Both the position numbers and the translations under genes were made by a program. This document shows, piece by piece, positions 11,588 through 23,687 of a stretch of DNA of 64,000 nt. The DNA is from Azadirachta indica (Eukaryota; Streptophyta; Magnoliopsida; Sapindales; Meliaceae), in assembly GCA_022749755.1 (NCBI GenBank), contig CM040453.1:1820102-1884101 (forward strand), written 5' to 3'. The notes beneath the pieces were generated by a model, which searched no databases, was not told the DNA's origin, and was given only the letters and a program-made list of their open reading frames with translations. Numbering within the stretch: the stretch's first letter is position 1; each line of letters opens with the position of its first letter.

Positions 11588-13155
11588 TTGATTTTTTAGT
11601 TGTTAGCCATAAGACTATACTCGGCTATTGGTATAACTTCTTTTAACTTAAAAATTTTGTATTGTAAAAATAATATTAATGTGTTATGAAATATGAACTA
11701 ATTAGATTTACTAATTTTAAACATAAGTTTCTTCAGTTACTAAACCACTAATCAATGATATTAGATTAATGTAAAATTGGGCATGCATGTGTCATTATAA
11801 AATTGTTGTGATAAGTACCATAGATGACTTCCTTACATATATAATTATTTTACATGATATGATATTATGTAATTGTAATTTTGAATAATATCAATTCTAA
11901 TATAACTTTCTATTTTTTTCCTTAATCATTCGTTATGAAATAATTATTTTAATCAGTTAAACAAGATCCGCACCATTTTAATATTATAACGGCATCGTGA
12001 AATATTGTTATATGTATATTTTTACTTTTATAATCATCCATCTATATTATAATACAACAATCCTTAATAATTAGCCTTTTAAAAAATCAATGGATATATG
12101 AAAATATATATTTTAATATCACACGTTATATTAAGAATTAAGATTAGATTTAGTTAGCACTGCATAAAAATTTTGATTTTTTTAAATATTATATATTTTA
12201 TCATAAATTTTGATTGAATTTTATTTGATACCGTTTAAAAATTAATATGTAACTTAAACAAAATTTACCTCTATTTAAAAAAAAAAGGTCTATTTTTACA
12301 ATTTGTAAAGAATCCTTACCCTAGAACTAGAATTAAGGGTGACAGGCGGACATATGAAAATATCTGATTTGTGAGATGCGCTATTTAAATCCAATGATGT
12401 CTTATGAACAACCTTATAAAAGAGCATGATATGATACTACGTCTTAGCGGCCACGATCATGGTTATAGTATGGACTCGAGTACATATAATCCACGACACG
12501 GAGAGAAAATCAATGCCTTCAACGCGTAGATGCGGGAAAGAGTTAGCAGCGGGTCCCACTTATGCATTACAACTCGGCCCCACCAAATCCCCAGTCTTCA
12601 GCCTCCACGTTCATCAAGAAATATATCACCCTTATTTTGCACCTAAATTACCAAACCCCCCTGTAAACTTTATTATTCAATTTTTTATTTTTTTGAAAAA
12701 TGTTAACACTTAACACAGTGCATCAAGAAATATAAAATAACAATATCATTGAAATTTAATTATATGGAATACAATACAAATAAAGTTATTACTAACATAA
12801 AAGGATAAATTGTTAACTCAAATGCAAACTTATAATGTCAAAAATCCACATGTAATATATGAATACTAATTTCATATTGTAATTAAACAAAATAAGTTTG
12901 ATTACATAATAATATCATATTTATCAAAATTAAATTGATTTTCATGTGCTCGAAATTCACTTTGTGTTATTCACATGATAAAAAATAAAAGTAAAACATT
13001 TGAGAAAAGGAATGGCAGTTTAGTAAATTGCTTGCAAACCAGATGCCAAACCAAATACAGTCTACCCTCGGACCAGACTAGTTCAATTCCTATCTCTTAG
13101 TTGTCTGTCTTAAAACCTCCAAAACGCAAACTGCTGCTCTAATTCACTCTCAAAA
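11588..13155. other. AT-rich spacer between AMT and EF-hand genes
   Basis: The left part is the AMT 3' flank. Around 12420-12660 the base composition is more balanced, and the promoter and 5' leader of the next gene should follow at about 13000-13155. I see no gene or repeat I can name. Confidence 0.5.
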
Positions 13156-15777
13156 ATGTCTGCCGGAGGTTTAACGGTCGTCGATGGATCCCAGCTCCGA
13201 TCGCTCTCTCTACCCGTCACACTTCCCGACTCTGACGGCGCCTTCGTGACTGGAGCTCAAGTACTCGATTTAGCAGAAACCGAAGCATCATCCTCGCTCT
13301 TCGGCCTCTCATTGCCGCAATACCTCAAGTGCTCTGCTCTGAAACGTATTGCCGTTTCCGACGATGGTGCCACTTTCCGAATCAAAGAATTCGATAGAGA
13401 TCAGGCATCCAAGTTGGTCGCAGATTACCTCACTGCCGTAGCAGATGAACTGAGAGGTATCAGTTACTAGAATTTGCTGCTTTCAGTAAGACCTCAAGTT
13501 TTAAGTCAGTTGATAAAAGGTTTTATTTTTTCGTGTTTTTTTTTTCTATCTTTTGATAGATCGAAAGCTTTATTGATTGTGATTTGCTGTATCTGTTGTG
13601 GGATTTAGATGATCCGCTTGTGGTGTCTGTGTTGGATGGGAACACACTGAGGCTGTTTTTGGAGGATGAAGATGATTTTGCGATGCTAGCAGAGAATCTG
13701 TTCACAGATTTGGACACAGAAGATAAGGGGAAGGTTTGCAAAGGCGAGATACGCAATGCACTTGGTCACATGGGAGTTGAATTGGGTGTCCCTCCATTTT
13801 CAGGTTCATTTACTTTTCATTCTTTCCCATAATATGGTTTGGTTTGTGATTGTGATATAAAATATATGTGCTTGAAATAGTTGGATTGATTTGTAAATGA
13901 GTCAGTTCACTTGCGGATTGACATACCATGTTTTTGCCCATAATTACGATCATTTTATTTCTGCTATTTTCACAAGATAGTTGGTTCCAATAGTATTGGC
14001 TTTTCTTTGTTTCACCTCATTTACGAGTTTATCAACATAATCTTAAATTTTTTCCTAAGCATTTTCAAAATTAGTATCTTGAAAACAGAGCATTATGGAT
14101 TAATGCTTCCATTTCTTTAGGATCTACCATTGATCATGAAGTTCTGTAGTCTGCCTTTCAGATTGAACAGAATTGCAATAAATGTTTGCCCTTTTCTTTA
14201 TAGAAAAAGAAAATGATGCTAAAGGTGGGTGCTAGCTAGTTTAGCATATAAGGCTCTCGAGACTGTACAAGAATTCTCCGATCAAATTCTCACAATTTTG
14301 AAAGACTTTGGGTTGGGGATAAGGATAGTGAAAATTGTTAGAAGCTCTAATTTGAGGGGCATAACTATTCAAATATTTGACATAAGTGTGCAAAAATTTA
14401 ATTTTTTTGGTGGAGATTGTGGAGTAAAAGAGCCTGAAATCAAATTGTAATTCTAGGAATTGTGCTGATTGTAATTCCCACGTCTGCTTATCTTATTCCT
14501 AAGCAATGTCATCATCACCCAATTCTTGACTAAGAGTTGCAGACTAGTTTTACTTTTGGCACTTACTTAGAAAATTCTTGATGCCATAAAATTGATGCAT
14601 AAAAAGTTTGGTTGAACAGAATTTCCTCTGCTTAATGAAATCTTAAAGAAACATGGAGCTGAGGGAAATGAAGAGTTGGGCCAGGCACAATTCGCTGAAT
14701 TACTCCAGCATGTTCTACAAGATATAGCAGATGCATTGGCTGCGAAACATATTGTTGTTGTTCAGAACATCAAGATCATTAATGGTTCTAAACTTCGAAT
14801 GGTAATTTAACATCTTGTTTTTCTTGTTATTAATCATTCTCTTCTTTTGGTAATTCTTCCAGGAGTGATTACTTATTCTTGAATCCACTTATTGTATGAG
14901 AAATGGCAGAATAATGATTCTTTGGATTTTTATAGACACTAATAGTGGACGCCATGTTGGACTGCTAACACATTCTTTTTCAAGGAGACTAATTCAGGGT
15001 TAAGAAGTATGTACCTCACAGATAATTTTTATTCTTAAGAAATGAAGGAAATATTAACAGTTTATGATGACTTCAAAGGAGAAAAATATATGCTAGTGAT
15101 AATTTGAAATTTAGTTCTGTAAGGCAGTTGGAACCCAATGGCTTGAGATGATCAGTTGAAATATATTTTGAATTATAATAATTGAAAAGAGTGAATATTA
15201 AAAATCACTTTGGATTCAAATTTCCTTTTAGTTTTAATAATGTGGAGAAGTGGAAGTTTTCTTGAATTGACATGATTGTTGGATTCAAGGAATGGATCAA
15301 GTCAGTGTAAGATATCACAGAAACTTGATACGTTTCAAGACTTCTGAGACGTCAGAAGTTTAATTCTAATTGGCTTCAGAGTACCAGAAAAATTGATTTA
15401 GATTTAAAATGACTATTCTGTTTTTTATTAAATTCTGATAACCTCTTGATGAAACATTGCAGCTTTTGGCAGACGAGAAGCAACTAACTGGTGTCATAGA
15501 CAAGATTCTGCAGGAAAAGAACAGCATAGAGGGTGACATGACAAGTACAGCTATCGTTAGGGGTTTCCTTGAGAAAAATGGGAAAGGGCTTGGCTTGCCA
15601 CCTTCAGAAGCCAATGAAGCTGTGGTTCTTCTTTATGATGCTGTATTTGCAGATGTACAGACCAATAAGACTAATGTGGAAACAGATGATGAGTTTAGGG
15701 AACTTGTGAAGGACGTCCTGGAGAATTTTGCAGAGCAGCTTGAAGCCAATCCCGTTTATCATGATTGTGAAAATTGA
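13156..15777 (+). CDS. EF-hand family calcium-binding protein
   Basis: A 330-residue protein from four exons: 13156-13456, 13609-13803, 14620-14801 and 15463-15777. Junction phases are 1, 1 and 0, and the frame is kept throughout. It begins MSAGGLTVVDGSQLRSLSLP. A recognisable EF-hand loop follows about residue 130: DTEDKGKVCKGE, preceded by a helix with FTDLD. Other helix-loop-helix segments (around KKHGAEGNEELGQAQFAELL and LQEKNSIEGDMTSTAIVRGF) look like degenerate EF-hands lacking most acidic ligands. There is no signal peptide or membrane span. It resembles the plant family annotated as 'calcium-binding EF hand family protein', and I recall an Arabidopsis member next to GME, but that detail is from memory. 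Specific function is unknown. The start codon is supported by the balanced-composition leader and by absence of an earlier in-frame ATG in the first exon. Confidence 0.88.
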
Positions 15778-18313
15778 GGGAGAGTGTAGGTATACCATAT
15801 TCTTTGGTTGTCAGACTTGACTCTTTTGTGGCTTTACATGTTACTCTCTTAGATTTTTAATGTTCATATGTACCTATCACAGCCTACTATGAACACATGC
15901 AAATTAGTATTACTATGTAGCATCAGCTTGCACTAATGCTATTGCATTCACACCACCTATTTTGATATCAGTTTTGATGCAAATTTGAGACATTTAAGTT
16001 GTTGTATGTGATTAAAATTAGAGTTTTAGTCTTGGCTTTCTATGGAATAACTAAGTAGCCTCTCACTAGGGATCACTGAGACTTGAATGCTGAAAAGCTT
16101 TGCCGGGGCAAGAAATAAGAATGAATTTGCTGCATAAACAATTTCTTGAAATCTGATGTTGCAGCTAGAGGTCTTTAATGGCAAAGCTTGTTGTCACAGC
16201 AAACTTGTGTGACACAATGATATGATCTGTGTGGGGAAAAAGAGTAGATCTGCAGGGTCCCAAAAAAACCTCTGGCAGAAAAGAACTTTGGATGCATATG
16301 ACATAATTGTATTAACCGGTATGATAATATAAGCTATGCGAACGATCCTTAACACATGAAAAACAGGGAAAACGCAAAAGATGGGGCCGTTGTGTTTACG
16401 CACACTGTTTGCAATAAGATTCCTACATATATCATAGCCCCACAGCTTTATTTTGTTTCTTACCGCTGCAGCAACATTCCCGTACAAATCATCTAAAGCG
16501 ATGCCCTTGGGACAAACATGTGATCCTACTCACTATCAAAATTTGAAACTTAAACCCCTACGTGTTCAACATGAAACTTGAATGTAGGGCAAATAACATA
16601 TTCACTCAACTCCGATGTGAACAGAACTGGAAACTTCAAACCTTTTATACTATTTTAAGAGATGGTATTGATTGAATCAACATGTACCTACAAAATTTAA
16701 TTAACATGTATAATTGTTTTTTAAAAAATGGTGATCCATATATAAAAGAGTTACTCTGATTTGATCGAAGTGGGATTGCGCACTTTACAGAGTACCAAAT
16801 ATACCCTCAACTACTGGTTTGAGTTACAACGGCAAACATTCTAAGGGCTCACCATGTGCTACCCGTCCCAAAAGTCACACCAAAGCTTAGTAGAGGTTGA
16901 AATACCAGAGGGCTTTTGGAATGAAGCCTCATCTTGCTAGCTAGCAAGCAAGCCCCACTCACGGTGGAATCAAGCCGCTCGGCTGCATGTTGTGTCTCCT
17001 TCAAGGTCTTAAAAACAGTTATAGTAATCCACAAAAGTGCTTGCACATTGGGTAGTTATTCACAGCTCATTTTCGACCACGTAAGAAGATGGGGTTCCCA
17101 TGTTTCGTTGTCAACTTGAGCCCTTTTGGATTTAGCCGCGTTAGTTGTTATCCCCCGCAATTTCTGAACCATAGAATCCAAAGTCCACATCCATCTCCAT
17201 CATCTGTTATTTCCTAGTTATCAGCTTTCACAGTCAGGAATCGGCCACATTAATTTGATGGCATTAAATTTGATCCCCATATCTGATGCATTACCAAAAC
17301 TTCCAAAAGCAGTTTTTACCACCGACAGACAATAAAAAGCTCGCATATTCCAATAAGAAGAATGCATGCGGAAACCCAAATTTGTTTTTGGCATGCAATG
17401 CTAAAAGGGCTTTTTAAAACAGAGAGAATGACTTGAAATATAAGCAATTTCTATAAAACACTGTCAAATGCTCTCGTGATTCAATTCATCACCTGTCGGG
17501 ATGTAAGAGAATATCTATTGAAGATAAGATGGAAGAAGCTCCCTCGTCTTAGAATATTGTAATGAGAATATCCATTCTGATGTAGAGATGTAGCAGTACA
17601 ATGCGGACCAAGTTTCAACGGCGTAAATTAATTGTAGTTATGGATGTGATTAAAATGGCTTACAAAAAACAGTTAAAATGTTGCCAAGTCTAATCCATCT
17701 CCATCTAAGGACCACAAGATCCAATGGGCAATCATCAATCAAGATAGGCAAGATAATCCCCGTTCAGTAGCTGAATTTACTAATTCTTGTGCAAGATAAG
17801 GAAAATGGCTTCCCTGATAACCTGCAGACAAGACTACAAGATCAAGCTCACCTTTTCAACCGCGTGGTGCCATGTTATATGGCACTACAATGGCAGTTCT
17901 TACATTCTATAAAAAATAAATGGTCATTCATAACAGCTAATAAAAATTTAGAACCACATTGGAAATGTAATAGAATTTATTATTTGAAACCCAAAGATAC
18001 CACATGAAGGGAAATATGCTACCATACCATGTACTCTAGCAACCTTCCCTGAAAAGCCAGATAAAATACAAGTGGAGCGCAAAAAGCTTCTCCTAAATAC
18101 TTCAACGCAGTACAGACTAGAAACCAAACTGAATAATGGAAACCAGACTCAGAGGCCTTCCTAAAGCTCAAGACCCACAGGTACCTTCCCAACAAATTAT
18201 GAAGACACATACATCACGATTAAACATGGCATTATGCTAGCTCTATACTTCTATCATTATAAAAACATGGCTTTTCCAAGGGCAATGACAAGAGTTGTAT
18301 CACTCAAACCACT
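15778..18313. other. Spacer between EF-hand and GME genes, with coding-like fragments on the minus strand
   Basis: The left part is the 3' untranslated sequence of the EF-hand gene. The right part, from about 17900, is the 3' untranslated sequence of GME. Between them, 16190-17200 has balanced base composition and several short open frames on the minus strand next to splice-like sites. I could not assign these to a known gene; they are discussed in the findings. Confidence 0.45.
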
Positions 18314-20506
18314 TCATTCTTTGCCATCAGCAGCACGAAGTGAACCCAACTGAACCGGGGCTTGAGTTCCTACCACCTTAGATGATCCATAAATAGACAG
18401 GTCAATCCCTTGAGCCTTCTCCTTGTCAATCTGTTCCTTGATCCAGAAATATGTAATTCTCAGCCCATCCTACAGCATATTAGGATTTGTTGTCAGTAAG
18501 AAATGAGTTGTGTAAAATGATTCGAGTGATGGAAATTGACAAAAGCAAGAGTGCAGAGTTGTTAGTTCTCATACACTTGAACACTTTCCACATTTAAATT
18601 CCACTTATAAGAGCAACCGAAAGTCATCTGAAGAAGAGTATCAAGGAAATTTGTGGGCAAGATGAGACAAATTCATAATTTTGGTACCTTCAGCTTCATT
18701 GAAGGAGCCCAACCAAGCTTCTCTTTAATCAGTGTGTTGTCTGAATTACGACCACGAACTCCCTCAGGGCCAGGAATGTGGTGGATAGGGAGCTTCTTGT
18801 CCTCAAAGCTAAGAACAATCTCAGCCATCTCGTTCATGCTAACCATCTCATCACTTCCAATGTTCACTGGCTCACGGAAGTCTGACTTTGTCAATCTGAA
18901 CAAATTAATACCCAGATAAAAAATCTTAAGAAGAGTTAAAATAGGAACTCCAAAAGGAGAAAGTAGTAGTCAAACACTCTTATTTCAGTTTGTTGAGAAT
19001 TTCTTCTAGATTTTCTGGTAAAATGGAAAGCAAGTATAATATAGATTATTGTTGCGATGTTAAGCTCTTAATAACATATCACGTATAGTAATTCCAATCT
19101 AATCACAATTTCTAATGAAGCAGCATAGAACATTTTACACAAAAAGACAGAAAATATTAAAGCTAATTTCCCTTCTCGTGGAAACAGATTTATTTATTCC
19201 CAAGACTTGCCAATGCGATTGATAAGATAATTTAAGAAAAATGTTCATCTTTCAACTCCAGTCTCTACACCCCAAGAAAGCAATCATATAATTTAAGAAA
19301 AATGTTCATCTTTCAACTCCAGTCTCTACACCCCAAGAAAGCAATCAAGAAGAAGACACTACCCTTTTAACACATTCAGTGAAAAATATTTACTGTGTTT
19401 CCTAAAACTCAATTAACCTGAAAGAACCTTTCAAAGAGAAAAAACATGAATATTATCACCTATAAATGAAACCCAGGAACCTGAAGAAGGAAAGGTGAGC
19501 TTCAAGCATTTTAGTACTTTAGCTACAACACCAGCAATTGCTTACCTAAGCACACCTTCAACACATTCATCGATGAAGGTGAAAGATCGAGTCTGGAGTC
19601 CATCTCCCCACATCTCAAACTTGTCAGTTGAAGTGATAGCCTTTCTGCAAAAAGCAGCAGGAGCCTTTTCCCTTCCACCTATAACACATAACAAAAAGAC
19701 AATTTAGTATAATCCAAAAGGAGACAAAACATACATACACATAAACTTTGAGTTATATAAAGAACTTACCTTTCCATGTTCCAAAAGGCCCATAAATATT
19801 GTGGAACCTTCCGATGCGGCACTCAATTCCGAAGTCTTTGGTATAGTGCTTGCACAACTCCTCAGTTGCAAGCTTCTCCAAGCCATAAGCATCTTGAGGC
19901 TAAACCCAAGAAGAAAAATGAAAATCTTTAAATCGGTCCAATATTATATGAATCAATCATAAAAGAAAATTCGTAATTGTCAACCACTAAAAGTAACAAA
20001 CAAACCTCCGCAGGCCAGGCATCAGACTCCTTCAAGCTCACATTAGTATCCAGCTGCTTAAACTCAGGGTAGATGCAAGCACTAGAGGCATAGAAAAACC
20101 TTTTAACTCCATTGATCCTAGAGGCTTCAAGCATGTTGAAGCTGATCATTGTATTGTTATACATGATAACAGAGTGGTTGGACTGGATGAAACCCATCCC
20201 ACCCATATCAGCAGCAAGGTTAAACACATGGTCAACTCCCTTAGTAACCTTCAAGCAATTTTCCATAACTCTGAGATCAACAAGGTGGAATTCGTGACAG
20301 AACATATCCTCAGTCATGTGCTCATTCTTCTTCCAGTCAGAAGCAATAATGTAATGGCCCTCACTCTTCAAACGGCGAGCAATGTGGGAGGCAATAAAAC
20401 CACCTGCCCCAGTGATGGAGATTCGGAGTTTCTCAGAAGGCCAGTAAGGTTCCCTATCGAGATCCTCATAGGTGTATGCACCATAGGTTCCTTCAGTACT
20501 TCCCAT
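18314..20506 (-). CDS. GME: GDP-mannose 3,5-epimerase
   Basis: Converts GDP-D-mannose to GDP-L-galactose (and GDP-L-gulose) in the cytosol, a branch point for ascorbate and cell-wall L-galactose. The protein is 375 residues; plant GME is about 377. Five coding exons: 20006-20506, 19770-19899, 19546-19678, 18688-18895 and 18314-18469. Frame is kept with phases 0, 1, 2 and 0. It is an extended short-chain dehydrogenase: the NAD-binding motif GAGGFIA lies at residues 33-39, and the catalytic Tyr172 and Lys176 sit in YGLEK just after the first junction. Cys144 in SSACIYPEF matches the conserved active-site cysteine. Two missing residues relative to Arabidopsis explain the shifted numbering (one is in the LDTNVSL segment). 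The start MGSTEGTYGAYTYEDLDREP is typical of the family. A leader intron lies upstream, and an intron holds a tandem duplication. All catalytic residues appear intact. Confidence 0.97.
19227..19347. repeat. Tandem duplication of about 60 bp inside a GME intron
   Basis: Two nearly identical copies with a period of 61 bases: 19227-19287 and 19288-19347. Each starts ATAATTTAAGAAAAATG and ends near AAGCAATCA. The duplication sits in the third coding intron of GME (18896-19545), about 120 bases or more from either coding exon, so no splice site is touched. Confidence 0.93.
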
Positions 20507-21291
20507 TCTGCAGAAGGCAAATTGATCAGAGAAGTTTGAAGACTTTGTAAATAAAAATGAATCAAAATTATTAGTATCCCAATTAAGACACAAGATTGTT
20601 AAACGAGGCTACAAATTTTGTGCTGCCAAATTATACATGCACAAGCACCAAAAAGATGCAATTTTCATGCAATGGCCAACATTGAGGTGAAAAAAAAAAG
20701 CCTAATTGGTAAAGTTGTAAAGACAATTACCATAATTTGAACAAAATACTTTTAAGAGAATTCAGCGTTCATATAGAATTGAGAGAATATCCACATCCAT
20801 GCATAAGCTCAAGATAGATAGAGCCAAATTAAAAGAAACATAACATAATATGATTAAAGTAAACAATTAATTACGGGGCAACAAAACAAACACACCGTGT
20901 AATATTAAAAGAAATCACCAAATCCCGTGGCCAACTATAAATAAATACTTAACAGCATTGAAATAATAACAAATACACGAAAATCAAGCAAATCTTCTAG
21001 ATTTGCCAGTGTTCTACTCTTGTTTCACTTTTAATAACAAATTATCAAATTATCAAGAGAACACCGCCATAAGAGTTACATAAAAGAAAATAAATTACAA
21101 CAAAATAAATAGAAATGAGAAAACAGAGAATCTCAACAAATGCAGGGCCATACATCCCAAAAAATAACATAACCCAGAAAAATTCAAGCTTCAAATCGCA
21201 AGAAAACATGGAGAAAGCCACCAGAGAACCATATAACCGGAGCAGTGAAACAGAGTATGCATGAGCAAGACGAGATTTTTACCTGAAAAGA
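20507..21291 (-). other. GME 5' leader intron
   Basis: On the minus strand a donor (CTTTTCAG then GTAAAAATC, near 21291) and an acceptor (TTCTGCAG at about 20509, just before AATGGGAAG) frame an intron of about 780 bases in the untranslated leader. Leader introns are common in strongly expressed plant housekeeping genes. Transcript evidence would confirm it. Confidence 0.6.
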
Positions 21292-21420
21292 CCTGAACTT
21301 TGGAGGAGGTTTAACAAAGAAGAAGATAATGAAGGAAAGAAGGCAAGTAGTGGCTGGCTCAAAAGATAGGAAGAAAGAGACCGAATCGAATGAAGCGCCA
21401 GTAGCTCTTCTCCTGCTTGC

Positions 21421-21429
21421 TATATATAG
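21421..21429 (-). promoter_or_regulatory. Candidate TATA box for GME
   Basis: TATATATA on the minus strand lies about 130 bases upstream of the predicted leader-intron donor and in front of a purine/pyrimidine-rich leader. The position suits a core promoter for GME; this is inferred from sequence alone. Confidence 0.5.
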
Positions 21430-21808
21430 AGGCAGCAGAAACGGAGCTCGCAAAAAAAGCCACAATTTTTTAGCTTTATTTCTTTAAATATATTTGCTTA
21501 CTAAAGTTTATCACATAGGTCCATACAATTTTTATTTCTCAAATGAGAAAATAGTTTGTCCATTTATACTAGAGAGGTCCTTGATCTCTTTTTAAATGAC
21601 CATAGTACCCTTCACTATGAAGTTTCATTGGTTAAAATTCAATAAATAGCATGAGAAGAATTTAGTCATTTAGTATAGATTCAGATTATTAGGGATCTAC
21701 TTAATAATATATAGAACAGTTATGTGAATATATGAAAAATTATAAAAAAATTTAGGGGATGTAAATGATAATCTGTCCATCTTCTAATTGTAGTGTAGCA
21801 ATGTTATT

Positions 21809-21809
21809 G

Positions 21810-21841
<32 letters not shown>

Positions 21842-21852
21842 CAGAGAGAGAA
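21809..21852. repeat. GA dinucleotide microsatellite
   Basis: About 13 uninterrupted GA units, followed by GACA-interrupted units. It lies in the divergent intergenic region, outside any coding sequence. Confidence 0.9.
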
Positions 21853-22919
21853 GGGGATCTTCTGAGTTTTTAATGTTACTTTGTTCTTGCCTAAATAGAA
21901 AACATATGGTCTAGTTATCTAAAAAGTGTCCTATGGAAAACAAGTTGTTTTTCTACCATGACATGGGCCGTAAGTACTCCACACCACACAAAGGAATGAT
22001 TCTTATTTATACCAAAGTTATTACTTTTTATTGATTCATTATAATGGGATTGCAATGCACGTAAAATTTCTTTTTTTATCTAATTAATTATGTTTTATAA
22101 AGCACACAACTTTTTTTATACTTCGTAGCATTTTATCATTTTTATTGATACAACAATGCACTTAATTAAAAATATTTTTTGTTTAACGGAATCGATTGTA
22201 AAATGAAAATTATAACATCTATCTTTATTTTCGTTTAAAGATATTAACCCTCTTCATCACTTTTTCAAAGTACTTTTTGGCGTTGTTTGGCTGGATTATA
22301 TTTATACCTCACTTGATTGAGAATTTTGGACACATTAAACCGCTTCATAATCATGTGGGTAAGGATTGGCCCGCGATGTGGTGGGGCCTAACACGTGCGA
22401 TTCATAGAAAATTCTTCGAAACTGTCTTCAATGCGAAACCTCTGTTTGCTTGGGTCCAATTGAAGCTGCTTGGAAAGTGCTTCTTATGATTTTAACCCAA
22501 AGTCTTGTCCGAATGAACCAAACGAGTACATTTAGAAGCGCCTCTTCTGCTGTTCTGCTTTTCATGGGAAAGCTCTTGTGTCGTGTTTGCTTACCATTAG
22601 AGAAATTTCTCTTCTCTGTCGTGTGTTTTGCTACATATTACAATAGAGAATTTTCACATTTTACTTTCAATATATACTTTTTTCTAAAAAAAAAAACAGT
22701 TAAAAATAATAAATATAATTTAATTTTTTCATAAAATTTTATCACGCTTATTTAAAAAAATAGCGAATAATAAATAGGTAAACAATTGGGCCGGACTACT
22801 ACTAGCGTGTTTGATTGGGCCGCTTAGATCAGGGGACCCCCTTTCTTTCAAAACCGGGTTATGTCAAACCCACAAATCGATTCATACGTGTGCCAAACAG
22901 TCAACATTCACGTTGATCT

Positions 22920-22922
<3 letters not shown>

Positions 22923-22956
<34 letters not shown>
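22923..22956. repeat. CT dinucleotide microsatellite in VHA-F leader or promoter
   Basis: About 16 CT units followed by a C-rich tract. It is about 70 bases upstream of the predicted leader-intron donor, so it probably falls in the transcribed leader or core promoter of the V-ATPase subunit F gene. Pyrimidine-rich (Y patch) leaders are common in plants. Confidence 0.85.
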
Positions 22957-22957
<1 letters not shown>

Positions 22958-23687
22958 CCCCCTCCCTCTCCCTCTTTCTCTGTCTCACTGGATCGAAGCT
23001 TGAAACTGTCGGAGAAAGCTTTACAGGTTTGCCCGTTTCTATTTATCAAGACCTAATTTTGGATTTTTTCAATATTAGCATGAATTGGGCTTTAACAGTT
23101 TGTTGATTGTTTGAGATGGGTGGAATGATCACAATTAATCTTTCACTGCTGGATTTGATATTCCTTTGATTTTTCTGTCGCTATAGATTAAGAAAAAAAC
23201 TCAACTTTATTGTTTGACATAACCATCCGGGTCATTAGACGCGGGGGTTGCATAATTTACATGCAATTTCACAATGTGGAACTCTAGTAGTTTTGCTTGA
23301 ATATCACTGCTACTTGTCATTTAGTTTTTGTCAGTTTTATGGATTTTTCAACAATGTCAAAAGTGGCTTAAGTCAAAGTTGTGATGAATTTATTTTTGGA
23401 GTTTCTGTGTTTCTGGCATATTGACACTCGGATGCTTGTTATGCAATTGGTATTTCCACCATGCTATATATATTTAGTTACAGAAGACTACAATTGAATC
23501 TTTTTACGAAAATATTTTGGTGATTTGTGCAGAAAAGTCTCTCACTGTGTAACCATGGGAGGCAGGGATTCAGATCTTTAGGCCATAATGTTTTTATTGA
23601 TTTTTATTGTTTGTAACATTTTGTCTATTCCTGATTCTTTTTTTCCCCCTCGGTTTTTTGGTGGCAGTTCAATTATTTTAAATTTAA

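Larger units (their letters stand above)
21430..23687. other. Divergent spacer between GME and V-ATPase subunit F, with VHA-F leader
   Basis: The divergent promoters of GME and VHA-F lie here. Contents are a GA microsatellite (21809-21852), two TGGGCC site II-like motifs near 22787 and 22815, and a CT microsatellite (22923-22956). A likely VHA-F leader intron runs from about 23027 (TTTACAG then GTTTGC) to 23667 (TGGCAG). Reading frames around 22277-22734 have no recognisable homology. Confidence 0.55.

Noticed and set aside
12459..12713. 84-codon frame in the AMT to EF-hand spacer
   Set aside because: No recognisable family and no splice context; it ends in AT-rich sequence typical of spacer.
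18019..18210. 63-codon minus-strand frame after the GME stop
   Set aside because: It lies in the GME 3' untranslated region and has no recognisable homology.
22277..22734. Open frames and GTTTGG/CCAAAC words resembling ends of a hAT-type MITE upstream of VHA-F
   Set aside because: The supposed inverted ends match over fewer than 12 bases with mismatches, and no target-site duplication is visible. I left it as spacer.
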